This document shows, in pieces, positions 33,049-40,987 of a DNA stretch of 51,325 bases. The notes below the pieces were generated by a model, which was not told the origin of the DNA, made no database searches, and saw only the letters and a list, made by a program, of their open reading frames with translations. The first letter of the stretch is position 1. Every line of letters starts with the position of its first letter. The stretch comes from Iodobacter sp. (GTDB taxonomy: Bacteria > Pseudomonadota > Gammaproteobacteria > Burkholderiales > Chitinibacteraceae), in contig NZ_JANXSO010000020.1 of the NCBI RefSeq assembly GCF_025352645.1, forward strand, positions 1 through 51,325, read 5' to 3'. The position numbers and the translations under genes are program-made.

Positions 33049-34168
33049 GATCTTTTTTTCCTTCTTCAGTCAAAAATACCTTTCCCGCGACAATCGCCGC
33101 CAAAGGCCTGAGTTGGTGATCAGAAATAAGCGATTCGCCCTCACAATCGCGCTGAGTATTGGGCGTTTTATCCAGAGCAAAAATCGAGATATCGGCATCA
33201 AAGCCAACAGCCAGTTGGCCTTTGCTAGGCAGATTAAGCGCCTTGGCGGCATGGGTGGTGACGCAGCTAATCACCTGCGCGAGGCTCATGCCCAAAGACA
33301 GAAACTTGGCCATCACTGGGGCCAAGCCATAGACCGGGCCAGCGATGCGGTTACGGCAGTAAATATCCGAGCTAATCGTGTTCGGCAAAATGCCCTGAGC
33401 AATCGCTTGCCTTGCCACCGCAAAACTAAAGCTCGCCCCGCCGTGGCCCACATCAAGGCAAACACCACGCTGAATCGCCCTATAAATACTAGGCCGCAGC
33501 ACGCCTTCGGCATTCAAAATGCGATTGGGTTTGCCGTTATAGCAGTGGGTTAAAATATCGCCCTCATCGAGTAACTCGGCAATATCATCCAAATCGGGCG
33601 GGGTATTGCCCACATGCACCATCAGCGGCAAATGGCGATGTTTTTGCTGAATTGCTTTGGCCATTTGCAAAGGGATAATCCCATTACTGCCCACGACGCT
33701 TGAGCTTAAACGCGCTTTTAAGCCAACGATAAACTCAGGGAATTGGCCAATTGCTTGGCTGGCGGCAGCCTCATCAATATCGGCCAAATCGGCCAGCTCG
33801 TGCTGAGTGACCAAACCGATGCGAGAAATATTCAATAAAGCCCGCACTTCAGTCTGGCAGGCCTGCGCCAGCTGATAAAAATGCGCAATATCATTAGCGC
33901 CACAACTACCCGCATCCACCACCGTGGTCACACCGCCCGCAATACCGACTAAATCAGGCTGATCGTTATAAATAGGCGAGGCCGAATAGCAATGCACATG
34001 GCCATCAATCCAGCCTGCGCTGGCATAAAACTGACCTTTTAAATCCATAGTTTGACGAGCTTGGGCGTTGATCTGGCCAATGGCCGCAATCTTGCCGTCC
34101 TTCATCGCAATATCAAAAATGGCATCGTCTGTGGGACTCACTGCACGACGGATGATTAAATCAAACAT
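33032..34168 (-). CDS. Amidohydrolase/deacetylase-family metallohydrolase
   Basis: A 378-aa amidohydrolase-superfamily enzyme of the subgroup that travels with DgaE/DgaF-type genes. It carries the full dinuclear metal site: HxH at His57/His59 (WIDGHVHCYS), the bridging carbamylated Lys151 (FIVGLKARL), His185 (LMVHVGN), His208 (ILTHCYNG) and the Asp in TISSDIYC. It may open a cyclic amide or remove an N-acyl group before the lyase acts; this is inference. The ATG at 34168 has AAGGAA upstream; the ORF start at 34201 adds only RYKQKKKRNP-like residues. It is followed by dgaE with a 17-bp overlap. Confidence 0.87.
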   Translation of the reverse strand: MFDLIIRRAVSPTDDAIFDIAMKDGKIAAIGQINAQARQTMDLKGQFYASAGWIDGHVHCYSASPIYNDQPDLVGIAGGVTTVVDAGSCGANDIAHFYQLAQACQTEVRALLNISRIGLVTQHELADLADIDEAAASQAIGQFPEFIVGLKARLSSSVVGSNGIIPLQMAKAIQQKHRHLPLMVHVGNTPPDLDDIAELLDEGDILTHCYNGKPNRILNAEGVLRPSIYRAIQRGVCLDVGHGGASFSFAVARQAIAQGILPNTISSDIYCRNRIAGPVYGLAPVMAKFLSLGMSLAQVISCVTTHAAKALNLPSKGQLAVGFDADISIFALDKTPNTQRDCEGESLISDHQLRPLAAIVAGKVFLTEEGKKDHVFDL

Positions 34169-34675
34169 GGGATTCCTTTTTTTTTTCTGCTTATACCGCA
34201 TCCAAGCTGAGCCAACGCCTGCAGTGTCTTTCGTAGGGCGGGTAAAACCCGCCGAGTAATACTAAGCCAAGTCAACAAGACTTTTTTTAGTGCCTTCGGC
34301 ACGTTGATTTAGGTGCGGGCGTCCCGCTGGGCCTTCCTTTCTTGAACGGCCAAGAAACGAAGCCAAAGAAGGCCGCCCCAGCCAGCACGAAGGCCCCTCA
34401 CTGCGGATAATCGGCTCGGCGAAAAAGGCTGCTCGCTCGCTGCCTCGCTACCCCTTTTCCGAAACCCCGATCCGCTTATTCCTCGCTTCGGCGTGCTTCA
34501 AGGGGGGATTTAAGCCCCGTGCCTAGAGTCGCGAGATATATCTAATTTTGCTGCGGTTGAAACTAATCAAAACCACATAACAGCTCAATTCCAAATAGTT
34601 TTTCTCCGTGAAACTCCGTGTTCTCTGTGGCCTCCGTGGTTCAAGATTTGGGTTTTCCGTCATCAAATCAGTAAA
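34169..34675. other. Spacer with repeat copy B and a second repeat inside the cluster
   Basis: About 500 bp between the amidohydrolase and DUF4310 genes. It holds copy B of the dispersed repeat and, at 34604-34656, a different interspersed motif (CTCCGTG units then GGTTCAAGATTTGGGTTTT) that recurs inverted at 49501-49528. No gene or clear promoter was seen. Confidence 0.6.
34233..34520 (+). repeat. Dispersed structured repeat, copy B
   Basis: Near full-length relative of copy A (30813-31098) in the same orientation. The inner hairpin keeps its stem while the loop differs: TTTCTTG-AACGG-CCAAGAAA here against TTTCTTG-CTTCG-CCAAGAAA in copy A. It sits between the transporter-like block and the enzyme block of the nine-gene cluster. 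Confidence 0.85.
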
Positions 34676-35338
34676 TCAAACAATCGCCACCGGAAACACC
34701 GAGCCAAACAGCATCGCGCCTAAAATCGCGCCGCCAGTAATGGGCTTGCCCCAGAGGTAGAAGGCTAAAGCGCCGATTAATGAGCCCACGCCAATGGGGA
34801 TGGATGCAGCAATCGCGGTGATGATGATCAAGGGGCCTAGAAAACGCCCCGATGAATTACCCGCACCCATCATCACGTCGGCACCAAAGGTTGAATTGGA
34901 TTGGTTCACCGTAAACTTACGCGCTAGGATAATAATTCCGCCGATGGCGCAGCCAATCACCATGCCTGTGGCGAGCGCGGCAAAGAAGTTATCCAGCGGA
35001 TAAGTCACGCCTGCGCCCAAAAACATGGCAGGAATGCCTAGGCCCACACCGGTCATAATCGCGCCGCCGATATCTAAAATACCGACCAGCGCGCCTTCGA
35101 TAATCCGTGCAAACAAAAAGCTCGCACCAAAGGCCGCCACTGCGCCATAAACGCCGGTATCCATTCCCGCACGCAGCATGGAGACAAAAGCCACTTCATT
35201 GAATGCGCCTATGCCGTAGACGTAATACATATGCGTTCCGGCAAATACCCCGGCTGACAGCAAGCCTACAAAGAAAGGAAAGCTCCAATCGGCGAACCAG
35301 AAATTAGCCTGTACTTCTTCTTTAGTGAGTTCAGTCAT
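34676..35338 (-). CDS. DUF4310-family membrane protein
   Basis: A 220-aa integral membrane protein with about six hydrophobic helices and many glycines (MTGVGLGIPAMFLGAGVTYP, MMGAGNSSGRFLGPLII). I recognise it as the DUF4310 family, known mainly from this type of gene cluster and without an assigned function. With DUF4311, encoded 10 bp upstream, it is the only membrane component in the cluster, so the pair is the best candidate for its transporter. It starts at an ATG with an AAGGAGA-like site and is the last gene of the transporter block before repeat copy B. Confidence 0.82.
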   Translation of the reverse strand: MTELTKEEVQANFWFADWSFPFFVGLLSAGVFAGTHMYYVYGIGAFNEVAFVSMLRAGMDTGVYGAVAAFGASFLFARIIEGALVGILDIGGAIMTGVGLGIPAMFLGAGVTYPLDNFFAALATGMVIGCAIGGIIILARKFTVNQSNSTFGADVMMGAGNSSGRFLGPLIIITAIAASIPIGVGSLIGALAFYLWGKPITGGAILGAMLFGSVFPVAIV

Positions 35339-35348
35339 TTTCGTCTCC

Positions 35349-36122
35349 TTAAGGCTTCAGCGTGTTATGCAGCAGCTCATACCAAGCCGGTATGGCTAAA
35401 TGGAAGGATTGAATCATTTTCAAATCAAAGCCACGGAAGAAGGCGCTTAATACAAATAACATCACCACGCTGACCATCATCGACTTGGTGATTCTGTTCC
35501 AGCCACCATCATCAACGCCTTTACCAATCAAGATACCCAGCACGAGGCCCGGTACGGCATTGCCCATAATCAGCTGCGCTAGGCCACCAAAAATCGTCCC
35601 CCAAAAGCCCGAGCGTTTACCCGCTTCAATCGCTGCCAGCCAGAAAATCACCGGCATGATGATATTGACCAGCATATTGGCCGCAGGCACCAAGACTTTA
35701 ACCGCGGTGACTTGTAAAGAAGGCGGCACAGCCGAGGCAGTGGTATTTAAAAACGCCACCACCGCCATACCGATCAAGCCACAGGCCAGCGCCATTTTTC
35801 TAGGGTTGTGCAGGGTCTCGGCCAGATTGGGATTTTTGCTCATCAGCGCCGCAGCGCCCCAATGCGGAATCACACGGTGATCCACATCCTGAGTAAACGC
35901 CCCAGCGGCCACCGATGAGGCCCAGGCATTAAAAAAGAAGCCCAAGCCAAAGGAGAAATGCGAAGCCGCATCGCCTTCACACGAATTAAGCTCGCCTAAG
36001 GTACGAAACGCGCCTATCCCCTGTGCCGTTGGCGCATGAAACATCCGCGCAGCCCCCGCCCCAACAGCAAAACCAACCAAGCCACCAATCACCAGCGACT
36101 TCATTAATATCATCAGCAACAT
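35349..36122 (-). CDS. DUF4311-family membrane protein
   Basis: A 257-aa integral membrane protein with about seven predicted helices. It carries the conserved FRTLGELNSCEGDAASHFSFGLGF segment near the N-terminal third and NAVPGLVLGILIGKGVDDGGWN later. I recognise DUF4311, the partner of DUF4310; biochemical function is unknown. The charged, Cys/His-containing loop (SCEGDAASH) between helices would suit substrate or metal contact. The ATG at 36122 follows GAGGAAGG and lies 14 bp after the DUF4312 stop; the ORF start at 36182 would overlap that gene by 47 bp and has no ribosome binding site. Confidence 0.82.
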   Translation of the reverse strand: MLLMILMKSLVIGGLVGFAVGAGAARMFHAPTAQGIGAFRTLGELNSCEGDAASHFSFGLGFFFNAWASSVAAGAFTQDVDHRVIPHWGAAALMSKNPNLAETLHNPRKMALACGLIGMAVVAFLNTTASAVPPSLQVTAVKVLVPAANMLVNIIMPVIFWLAAIEAGKRSGFWGTIFGGLAQLIMGNAVPGLVLGILIGKGVDDGGWNRITKSMMVSVVMLFVLSAFFRGFDLKMIQSFHLAIPAWYELLHNTLKP

Positions 36123-36135
36123 AACGGCCTTCCTC

Positions 36136-36444
36136 TTAGGACTTGGATGGGTGAGTAGTAAAAGACACCTGATCGATATCAATCGCCGTCACACTCACAA
36201 TCACTTCCAGCTGCACTTTGTAATGGGAGCGAATACGCGGCAGAAACAAGAATAAAAATCGCTCCTTCCTTTGTGACTCCTCAGCCATAAGTACCACCAC
36301 ATCTTGTGGCTCGATGCGCAGCAAAATCTTTTGGCTACCTGCCATCACGGCGCGCTGCACTTGGGAGAGCGCATCGGCAAAAGCCTTAGCTTTACTGTCG
36401 CCCATGCCGCTCACAATCACTTTGCTCTGGAAGTGTTCTTTCAT
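36136..36444 (-). CDS. DUF4312-family small soluble protein
   Basis: A 102-aa protein of alternating strand and helix (KVIVSGMGDSKAKAFADALS, then KILLRIEPQDVVVLMAEES) with no membrane segment. I recognise DUF4312 from the DUF4310/4311 neighbourhood. The single His4 near the N-terminus could be of interest if this cluster encodes PTS-like components, but this is speculation. Its ATG directly follows the stop codon of the SFCGS gene with no gap. Confidence 0.8.
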   Translation of the reverse strand: MKEHFQSKVIVSGMGDSKAKAFADALSQVQRAVMAGSQKILLRIEPQDVVVLMAEESQRKERFLFLFLPRIRSHYKVQLEVIVSVTAIDIDQVSFTTHPSKS

Positions 36445-36807
36445 TTAATTGCCGTACTTTTTCTGGTAAGCCACAACCAAGCGCTGGCCCAGCTCTTCCT
36501 TATCCATAAAGCCAAAGCCTAGGACGACGTAGCCTTCTTCAATCGCCGTAATGCCTTCTTCAACCGAGCGCATGCCATATTTCGCCTTATAGCCATGCTT
36601 GGTTTGCGCCGTAATCGCCCCAGCTCCGCCGCTGCCGCAAAATGAAATACCCAGCTGCGCGTTTTCAGTCTTCATCACATCGCCCAGCTTCATATCCGCA
36701 GCCACACCCGGAATCACCACCGCACGCCCCGCTGCCAATTCAACACCAGCACCTACTTTTTGGCCTTTACCTAAACGATCGCCAATTACCACGGTAATTT
36801 GAGTCAT
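36445..36807 (-). CDS. SFCGS glycine-rich family protein
   Basis: A 120-aa soluble, glycine-rich protein with the name-giving motif around Cys57 (LGISFCGSGGAGAITAQ). The family is known from this type of cluster and is uncharacterised. The motif looks like the phospho-cysteine loop of PTS EIIB proteins (C-x-x-G-x-x-T/S), so a role as a phosphoryl carrier is possible; this is an inference. A good AAGGA lies before the ATG. The PRD gene is upstream and DUF4312 follows immediately. Confidence 0.8.
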   Translation of the reverse strand: MTQITVVIGDRLGKGQKVGAGVELAAGRAVVIPGVAADMKLGDVMKTENAQLGISFCGSGGAGAITAQTKHGYKAKYGMRSVEEGITAIEEGYVVLGFGFMDKEELGQRLVVAYQKKYGN

Positions 36808-36849
36808 TTCAATTCCTTTTTAGTGAAGAGCTTATTGCAGAGATGGATA

Positions 36850-37170
36850 TTATTTATTCTTTGCCACTTCAAAATGAATCGATAACAGCAGCGCTTCCTT
36901 GTTTGGCAAATTGCCAAACATCGCCGTCACCGTTTCGGATAGCCGCATCGCAGTGGCTGAAATTTCGTCAAATAAATCGGCATCAAAATCAGGCAAACCC
37001 TCACCCGTCAAAGAGCGCCGAGCCATCGCCTTGATATGTGCATCCATCTTCATTTGCTGCACATCGCTGAGGTATTTGTTTTCTACCTCTAGCAACTCAG
37101 TAATCTGCCTCAGCACCCGCTCGGCCAAAGCCTGAATCTCAACCTCGCTTACTTCTGCAACTTCACCCAT
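36850..37170 (-). CDS. Stand-alone PRD-domain protein
   Basis: A 106-aa protein made of a single PTS regulation domain without a DNA-binding domain. Both characteristic histidine regions are present: DAHIKAMARRSLTGE near the middle and LLLSIHFEVAK at the C-terminus. It may modulate the BglG-type regulator at the other end of the cluster or sense phosphorylation of the transporter. The ATG at 37170 has GGGAG at good spacing and is preferred over the ATG at 37191. It is the first gene of the nine-gene cluster. Confidence 0.82.
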   Translation of the reverse strand: MGEVAEVSEVEIQALAERVLRQITELLEVENKYLSDVQQMKMDAHIKAMARRSLTGEGLPDFDADLFDEISATAMRLSETVTAMFGNLPNKEALLLSIHFEVAKNK

Positions 37171-37256
37171 GTTTACTCCCAAGCCTGTCATAGCTAGCTG
37201 TGATTAATTCGATGACTCATCGTAAGCAATATGGGAGGCGCTTTGTACCTGTTTTA

Positions 37257-37307
37257 TTTCCACTACAAAGTGGAAAAAAGAAGGGGTAGTGGAAGAATTT
37301 GGTGGAA
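37257..37307. promoter_or_regulatory. Candidate operator region upstream of the DUF4310/DgaE cluster
   Basis: A perfect inverted repeat TTTCCAC-TACAAA-GTGGAAA (37257-37276) is followed by two further GTGGAA copies (37289-37294 and 37302-37307). It lies 90-140 bp upstream of the first gene of the cluster. It is the only clear symmetric element there and may bind the BglG/LicR-type activator. Confidence 0.5.
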
Positions 37308-37348
37308 GCTGCCATGAGAGTCTTTGAGCTAAGGCGGGGGGCATTACA

Positions 37349-37401
37349 AAAGGAAATGGGCAAAACATCAGCTGTTTTGCCCGTGGGTAATGCCAGAATT
37401 A
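37349..37401 (-). terminator. Nested hairpin ending the amino acid transporter operon
   Basis: GGGCAAAACA / TGTTTTGCCC (10-bp stem, 5-nt loop) lies inside an outer pair GGCATTAC / GTAATGCC. Read on the minus strand the inner stem is followed by ATTTCCTTTTG. It is placed after the permease stop at 37478 and before the PRD gene. Confidence 0.75.
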
Positions 37402-37477
37402 TGGTGCAAAAATCACTTGTCTAAGATGCGGGTTTGTCTTGCGAAATTAAATGATCTACTTCTGCATCTTGGCATAG

Positions 37478-38164
37478 CTAAGCCACCAAACGCCCAGCCA
37501 GCACTCGCTTCCCCAGCCATTGCACGGCGGTGCATAGCAGCAAATACACCAGTGCAATAAAGCCGAAGACTTCCAGCGGGTAAACTTGCTCACGGCTGTT
37601 GACCTGGCTGGCGACGAAGGTAAATTCAGCCACACCAACGATATAGGCCAGCGAGGTGTCTTTCACCAGTACCACCCACTGGTTTACAAAGGATGGCTGC
37701 ACAATACGCAGGGCTTGCGGCAGAATGACGAGGCGCAAGACTTGATAGCGGTTTAGACCACTGGCGTGAGCGGCTTCCCACTGGCCTTCCGGCACGGCGC
37801 GTATGCCCGATTGCACGGTGTAGGCGAGATAGGCACCAGACACCAGCGACAGCGCGGCAATCACGGTGAGCACGCCGGGGATGTCGATGCCAAAGGCAAT
37901 CGGCAGTAAGAAGTAGCACCAGAAAATCAGCAGCAAAACAGGGATAGCGCGCAGCAGCTCGCAGACTGCCAGTAAAACCCGCCGCAGCCAGCCCTGGCTT
38001 AGCGTGAGGCTGATGCCCCAGACCAGCCCTAAAATACTGGCGAGGATGGCGGCACTGGATGCCAAAATCAGGGTAAGGGCGATGCCGCCCAGCGGGCCGT
38101 TGGGCCAAGCGCCGATAAAAAAGAACAGCAGATTATTGCTAATTACGGCGGTATTCATACCCAC
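37478..38164 (-). CDS. Polar amino acid ABC transporter permease (GltK-like)
   Basis: A 228-aa inner-membrane permease of the HisMQ/GltJK group with about five helices. The EAA coupling motif is EAAHASGLNRYQVLRLVILPQALR (about residues 130-153), where the ATPase docks. With the second permease, whose stop overlaps its start by 10 bp, it forms the membrane channel for a basic, acidic or polar amino acid. No ATPase gene follows; the operon ends in the hairpin at 37349-37401. Confidence 0.9.
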   Translation of the reverse strand: MGMNTAVISNNLLFFFIGAWPNGPLGGIALTLILASSAAILASILGLVWGISLTLSQGWLRRVLLAVCELLRAIPVLLLIFWCYFLLPIAFGIDIPGVLTVIAALSLVSGAYLAYTVQSGIRAVPEGQWEAAHASGLNRYQVLRLVILPQALRIVQPSFVNQWVVLVKDTSLAYIVGVAEFTFVASQVNSREQVYPLEVFGFIALVYLLLCTAVQWLGKRVLAGRLVA

Positions 38165-38889
38165 CTCCGCACAGGTTTGGCCACGGGGCCTGCCAAAGTG
38201 CGCTGCACCAGCACAATCAGCAGCACATAAAACACGCTGGCCACGGCAAAAGATTGGAATGTCAGCAGGGTTTGGGCGTCGATCTGGCGGGAGCGGTAAG
38301 AGAGCTCCATCACGCCAATCGCCATGGTGAGCGAGGTATTTTTAATGGTGTTCAGCCATTGCCCTAACAGCGGTGGCCATGCGGTTTTAATCGCCTGCGG
38401 CCAAATCACCCAGCGCAAAACATCCAGTGGGCGCAGCCCCAAGGCCCGGCCCGCATTCCATTGGCCCTGGCCCACGGCATTCATGCCAGAGCGAATATCT
38501 TCGGCAATAAACGCCATGGCGTAGAGCGACAAGGCCACCCACGCAGCGATAAACTCAAACGAGGGCAGGCCAAGAAAAATATCCCCCGCCTGCCAAAGCA
38601 CATGCGGGCTATTGAGCCAGAGCATCCACTCCTCGGGCAGCAAGGAGCCCACGGCAAAATACCAAAACAGCACTTGCACCAGCAGCGGGATATTGCGGAT
38701 TAGATGATGTGGCAGTGCCAAAATCCGGCTGCGTGATTGATGGCGGGCAATACCCAGCAGCACACCAGCGATAGTGCCGGTGAAAATCACGGCAACAGAG
38801 AGTAATAAGGTAATCAGCAAGCCTTGGCCCAGCGTCAGAATATGCGGCCAATCCAGCCAGCCATTGCCCAGCCATGCGGGGGGATTCAT
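38155..38889 (-). CDS. Polar amino acid ABC transporter permease (GltJ-like)
   Basis: A 244-aa partner permease of the same family. Its coupling motif reads GQGQWNAGRALGLRPLDVLRWVIWPQA. A later ATG (38889) is chosen over the ORF start at 39006 because GGAG lies before it and the extra N-terminal residues would run through the intra-operon terminator. It follows the binding-protein gene across that terminator, so expression should be lower than that of the binding protein. Confidence 0.88.
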   Translation of the reverse strand: MNPPAWLGNGWLDWPHILTLGQGLLITLLLSVAVIFTGTIAGVLLGIARHQSRSRILALPHHLIRNIPLLVQVLFWYFAVGSLLPEEWMLWLNSPHVLWQAGDIFLGLPSFEFIAAWVALSLYAMAFIAEDIRSGMNAVGQGQWNAGRALGLRPLDVLRWVIWPQAIKTAWPPLLGQWLNTIKNTSLTMAIGVMELSYRSRQIDAQTLLTFQSFAVASVFYVLLIVLVQRTLAGPVAKPVRRWV

Positions 38890-38912
38890 TTCCCTTACTC
38901 CAATAAAAAAAT

Positions 38913-38934
38913 GCGCAAGGGCGAACCCTTGCGC
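38913..38934 (-). terminator. Intra-operon terminator between binding protein and permease genes
   Basis: A perfect 9-bp stem GCGCAAGGG / CCCTTGCGC with a 4-nt loop, TTCG on the minus strand, followed there by ATTTTTTTATT. It is a strong Rho-independent terminator 24 bp upstream of the first permease start, so only part of the transcripts should read through. Confidence 0.9.
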
Positions 38935-39108
38935 TAAAAGTCGAGAATGTCGATACCAGGAGATAAAACAATGTCTAAAACAAGCTGCGTTTGTGCGGTA
39001 CGACAACTACATCCACACTCACACTCACACGGCCCTTACTACACCTACACAAAAACTTGTTCCTCATCTGTCCACTGAGCAGCAGCAAAGCAGAGAGGTG
39101 GAATCACT

Positions 39109-39912
39109 TTAAACCTTGTCACCAATCTTAAAGTCTCGCGGTAAGGCTGCGCGGCTTTTTGGGCCAAACCAGTGATCGTAAATCTTCTTTGCCTGACCGG
39201 ATTTTTCCAGCTCCAGCAAGGCGTCGTTCACCTCTTTGCTCAGGCGCTCTTCGCCACGCGGGATGCCAATGGCCTGATATTCACGCGTCAATGCAAAAGG
39301 GGAAATCTCGTATTTGATTTTGTCCGGCGCATTAGCCAGCAATGCCAGCAGCTTGGCATCATCTTGAGTAATGGCTTGCACATTGCCATTACGCAGCGCG
39401 GTGAAAGCCAATGGCGTATCGTCATAAGCCACTACAGGAGTGCTTGGATATTTTTCGCGCAGCAGAGTTTCTTGCGTGGTGCCTTTATCTACACCGATAC
39501 GCAGCTTGGCGATATCTTCAGGGGTTTTAAGTACGCCTTTTCTGGCGATAAACTTTTGCCCGGTGGCAAAATATGGCGTGCTGAATTCAACCTGCTTACG
39601 GCGCTCTTCGGTAACCGTAAAGTTAGCCGCAACCAAATCCACTTTATTTGCTGTCAGCAATGGAATACGGTTGGCCGGATTCGTTGCCAGCAGCTCCAGC
39701 TTTACGCCCAGCTTTTTGGCAATAGCCTGAGCGATTTCCACATCAAAGCCAGCCAGCTGACGTGTTGTCTCGTTGACAAAGCCAAAGGGTGGGTTGCTAT
39801 CAAATGCTGCTACGCGTAAAACACCGGCTTTTTTAATGTCATCGAGCTTATCGGCCAATGCTGGCCCAGTAATAGTTGTAAGAATAAGTGCTAGTAAAAG
39901 TGAGCGTTTCAT
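39109..39912 (-). CDS. Periplasmic amino acid-binding protein of ABC importer
   Basis: A 267-aa family 3 solute-binding protein. The signal peptide is LLLALILTTITGPALA. The SBP_bac_3 domain follows, with GVLRVAAFDSNPPFGFVNE, LAGFDVEIAQAIAKKLG and LVAANFTVTEERRKQVEFSTPY, the signature region of polar amino acid receptors. The Arg in TEERRKQV normally binds the substrate carboxylate. It is the first gene of the operon with two permeases. Specificity is not decidable; resemblance to Glu/Asp or Cys binders is general. Confidence 0.92.
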   Translation of the reverse strand: MKRSLLLALILTTITGPALADKLDDIKKAGVLRVAAFDSNPPFGFVNETTRQLAGFDVEIAQAIAKKLGVKLELLATNPANRIPLLTANKVDLVAANFTVTEERRKQVEFSTPYFATGQKFIARKGVLKTPEDIAKLRIGVDKGTTQETLLREKYPSTPVVAYDDTPLAFTALRNGNVQAITQDDAKLLALLANAPDKIKYEISPFALTREYQAIGIPRGEERLSKEVNDALLELEKSGQAKKIYDHWFGPKSRAALPRDFKIGDKV

Positions 39913-40201
39913 GTTTTTTCCCGCATAAAGTTTTATTTTAAACTTGGGTGAATCTTTGCTTTAAGATTCAGAATTTGGTAATCAACTGCAATGAATGCAT
40001 CATGCCTGATGGCTTAAAGCTTTAAAAAGAATTTAAAATTAAATTTATATAATTATTTAGAATATTAAGTGACGTAGATGTTTACTGAGTGGAGATATGC
40101 GTGGTTTTGCTAGGTCTTGCGTAAAATGCAATAAAAGTCATTTTTTGATAAAGGATTGTGAAAGGATGAGTAATTATTTTTGTCAAAAAGAGAATACCTA
40201 G

Positions 40202-40987
40202 ATGCGATTTTTATTAGCGGCAGCGTTGTTGGCTCTTACAGCATGCAAGCAACCCAGCCAGCCAGTGCAGGCGGATAACAGCCATGCTTCTACTCCACTA
40301 GCATTGCCGACCAAAGTGAAAGATATCCCAGCCGGAATCAGTATTCAGGGGAAGCTGCTGCAGGCATTACGCTGGCAAGATAAAAGTGGCGATAATTTGC
40401 TGCTGCTTAGTCAGGCTGAGGGTGATTTTCAGCCCTCTAAAGATGGATCTGATGACGTACGTGATGCACATGTCTACGCGGCTCATTATTTACTAAGTGC
40501 CGATAAACCACGGCGGCTGTGGTTGCTGCAGGACGGGGTAGAGCAGTGCATGTTTGATGTGGCGGCCGAGTTTGATCTAGCCGCTATCCACGTGGCTGAT
40601 TTGGATGGTGATGGTGTTATGGAAACCATCGTTGCTTATAGGCAGATCTGCACTAGTGATGTTAGCCCTTATAATTACAAGCTTATTTTGCATGCAGGCA
40701 AGGCTAAATACGGATTGCGGGGCACAGACCGCTTCGGTGTAACCTGGCGGGATGCAGATACCGGCCAGCTGTCGGGTACACCACTACTTGCTGATTGCAG
40801 CCGCAGCAGCCAGCAAGCTCTGCTTAACAGCAAAAAAACCGGTGGCTTTGATGAGCTGCCTTTACCAGGCTGCTATGCCGATGAAAAGGATTTTGCCGGA
40901 GCGCTCCCTGCATTTCTCTCTGCCATGCGCCAGCAGTGGCACAGCCTGATGCAGCAGCAAGAGGTCGAGTGGCGTAAAAACCTGTAA
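40202..40987 (+). CDS. Putative lipoprotein with calcium-binding-type DxDGDG loop
   Basis: A 261-aa exported protein with lipobox LTAC (LLALTACKQPS), so probably lipid-anchored. The mature part contains DLDGDGVMETIVAY (near residue 138), an EF-hand or FG-GAP-like calcium loop, in a beta-rich context. Similar motifs occur in surface proteins of unknown function. Four cysteines follow in the mature region (CMFD, QICTS, LADCSR, LPGCYA) and could form disulfides. It stands alone between the amino acid transporter and the HExxH protein. No function can be assigned. Confidence 0.75.
   Translation: MRFLLAAALLALTACKQPSQPVQADNSHASTPLALPTKVKDIPAGISIQGKLLQALRWQDKSGDNLLLLSQAEGDFQPSKDGSDDVRDAHVYAAHYLLSADKPRRLWLLQDGVEQCMFDVAAEFDLAAIHVADLDGDGVMETIVAYRQICTSDVSPYNYKLILHAGKAKYGLRGTDRFGVTWRDADTGQLSGTPLLADCSRSSQQALLNSKKTGGFDELPLPGCYADEKDFAGALPAFLSAMRQQWHSLMQQQEVEWRKNL

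Noticed and set aside
37171-37350. Sigma-54 promoter ahead of the nine-gene cluster
   Set aside because: TGGCAG is present on the minus strand but the -12 TTGC element at correct spacing is not. The regulator also lacks a sigma-54 activator domain.
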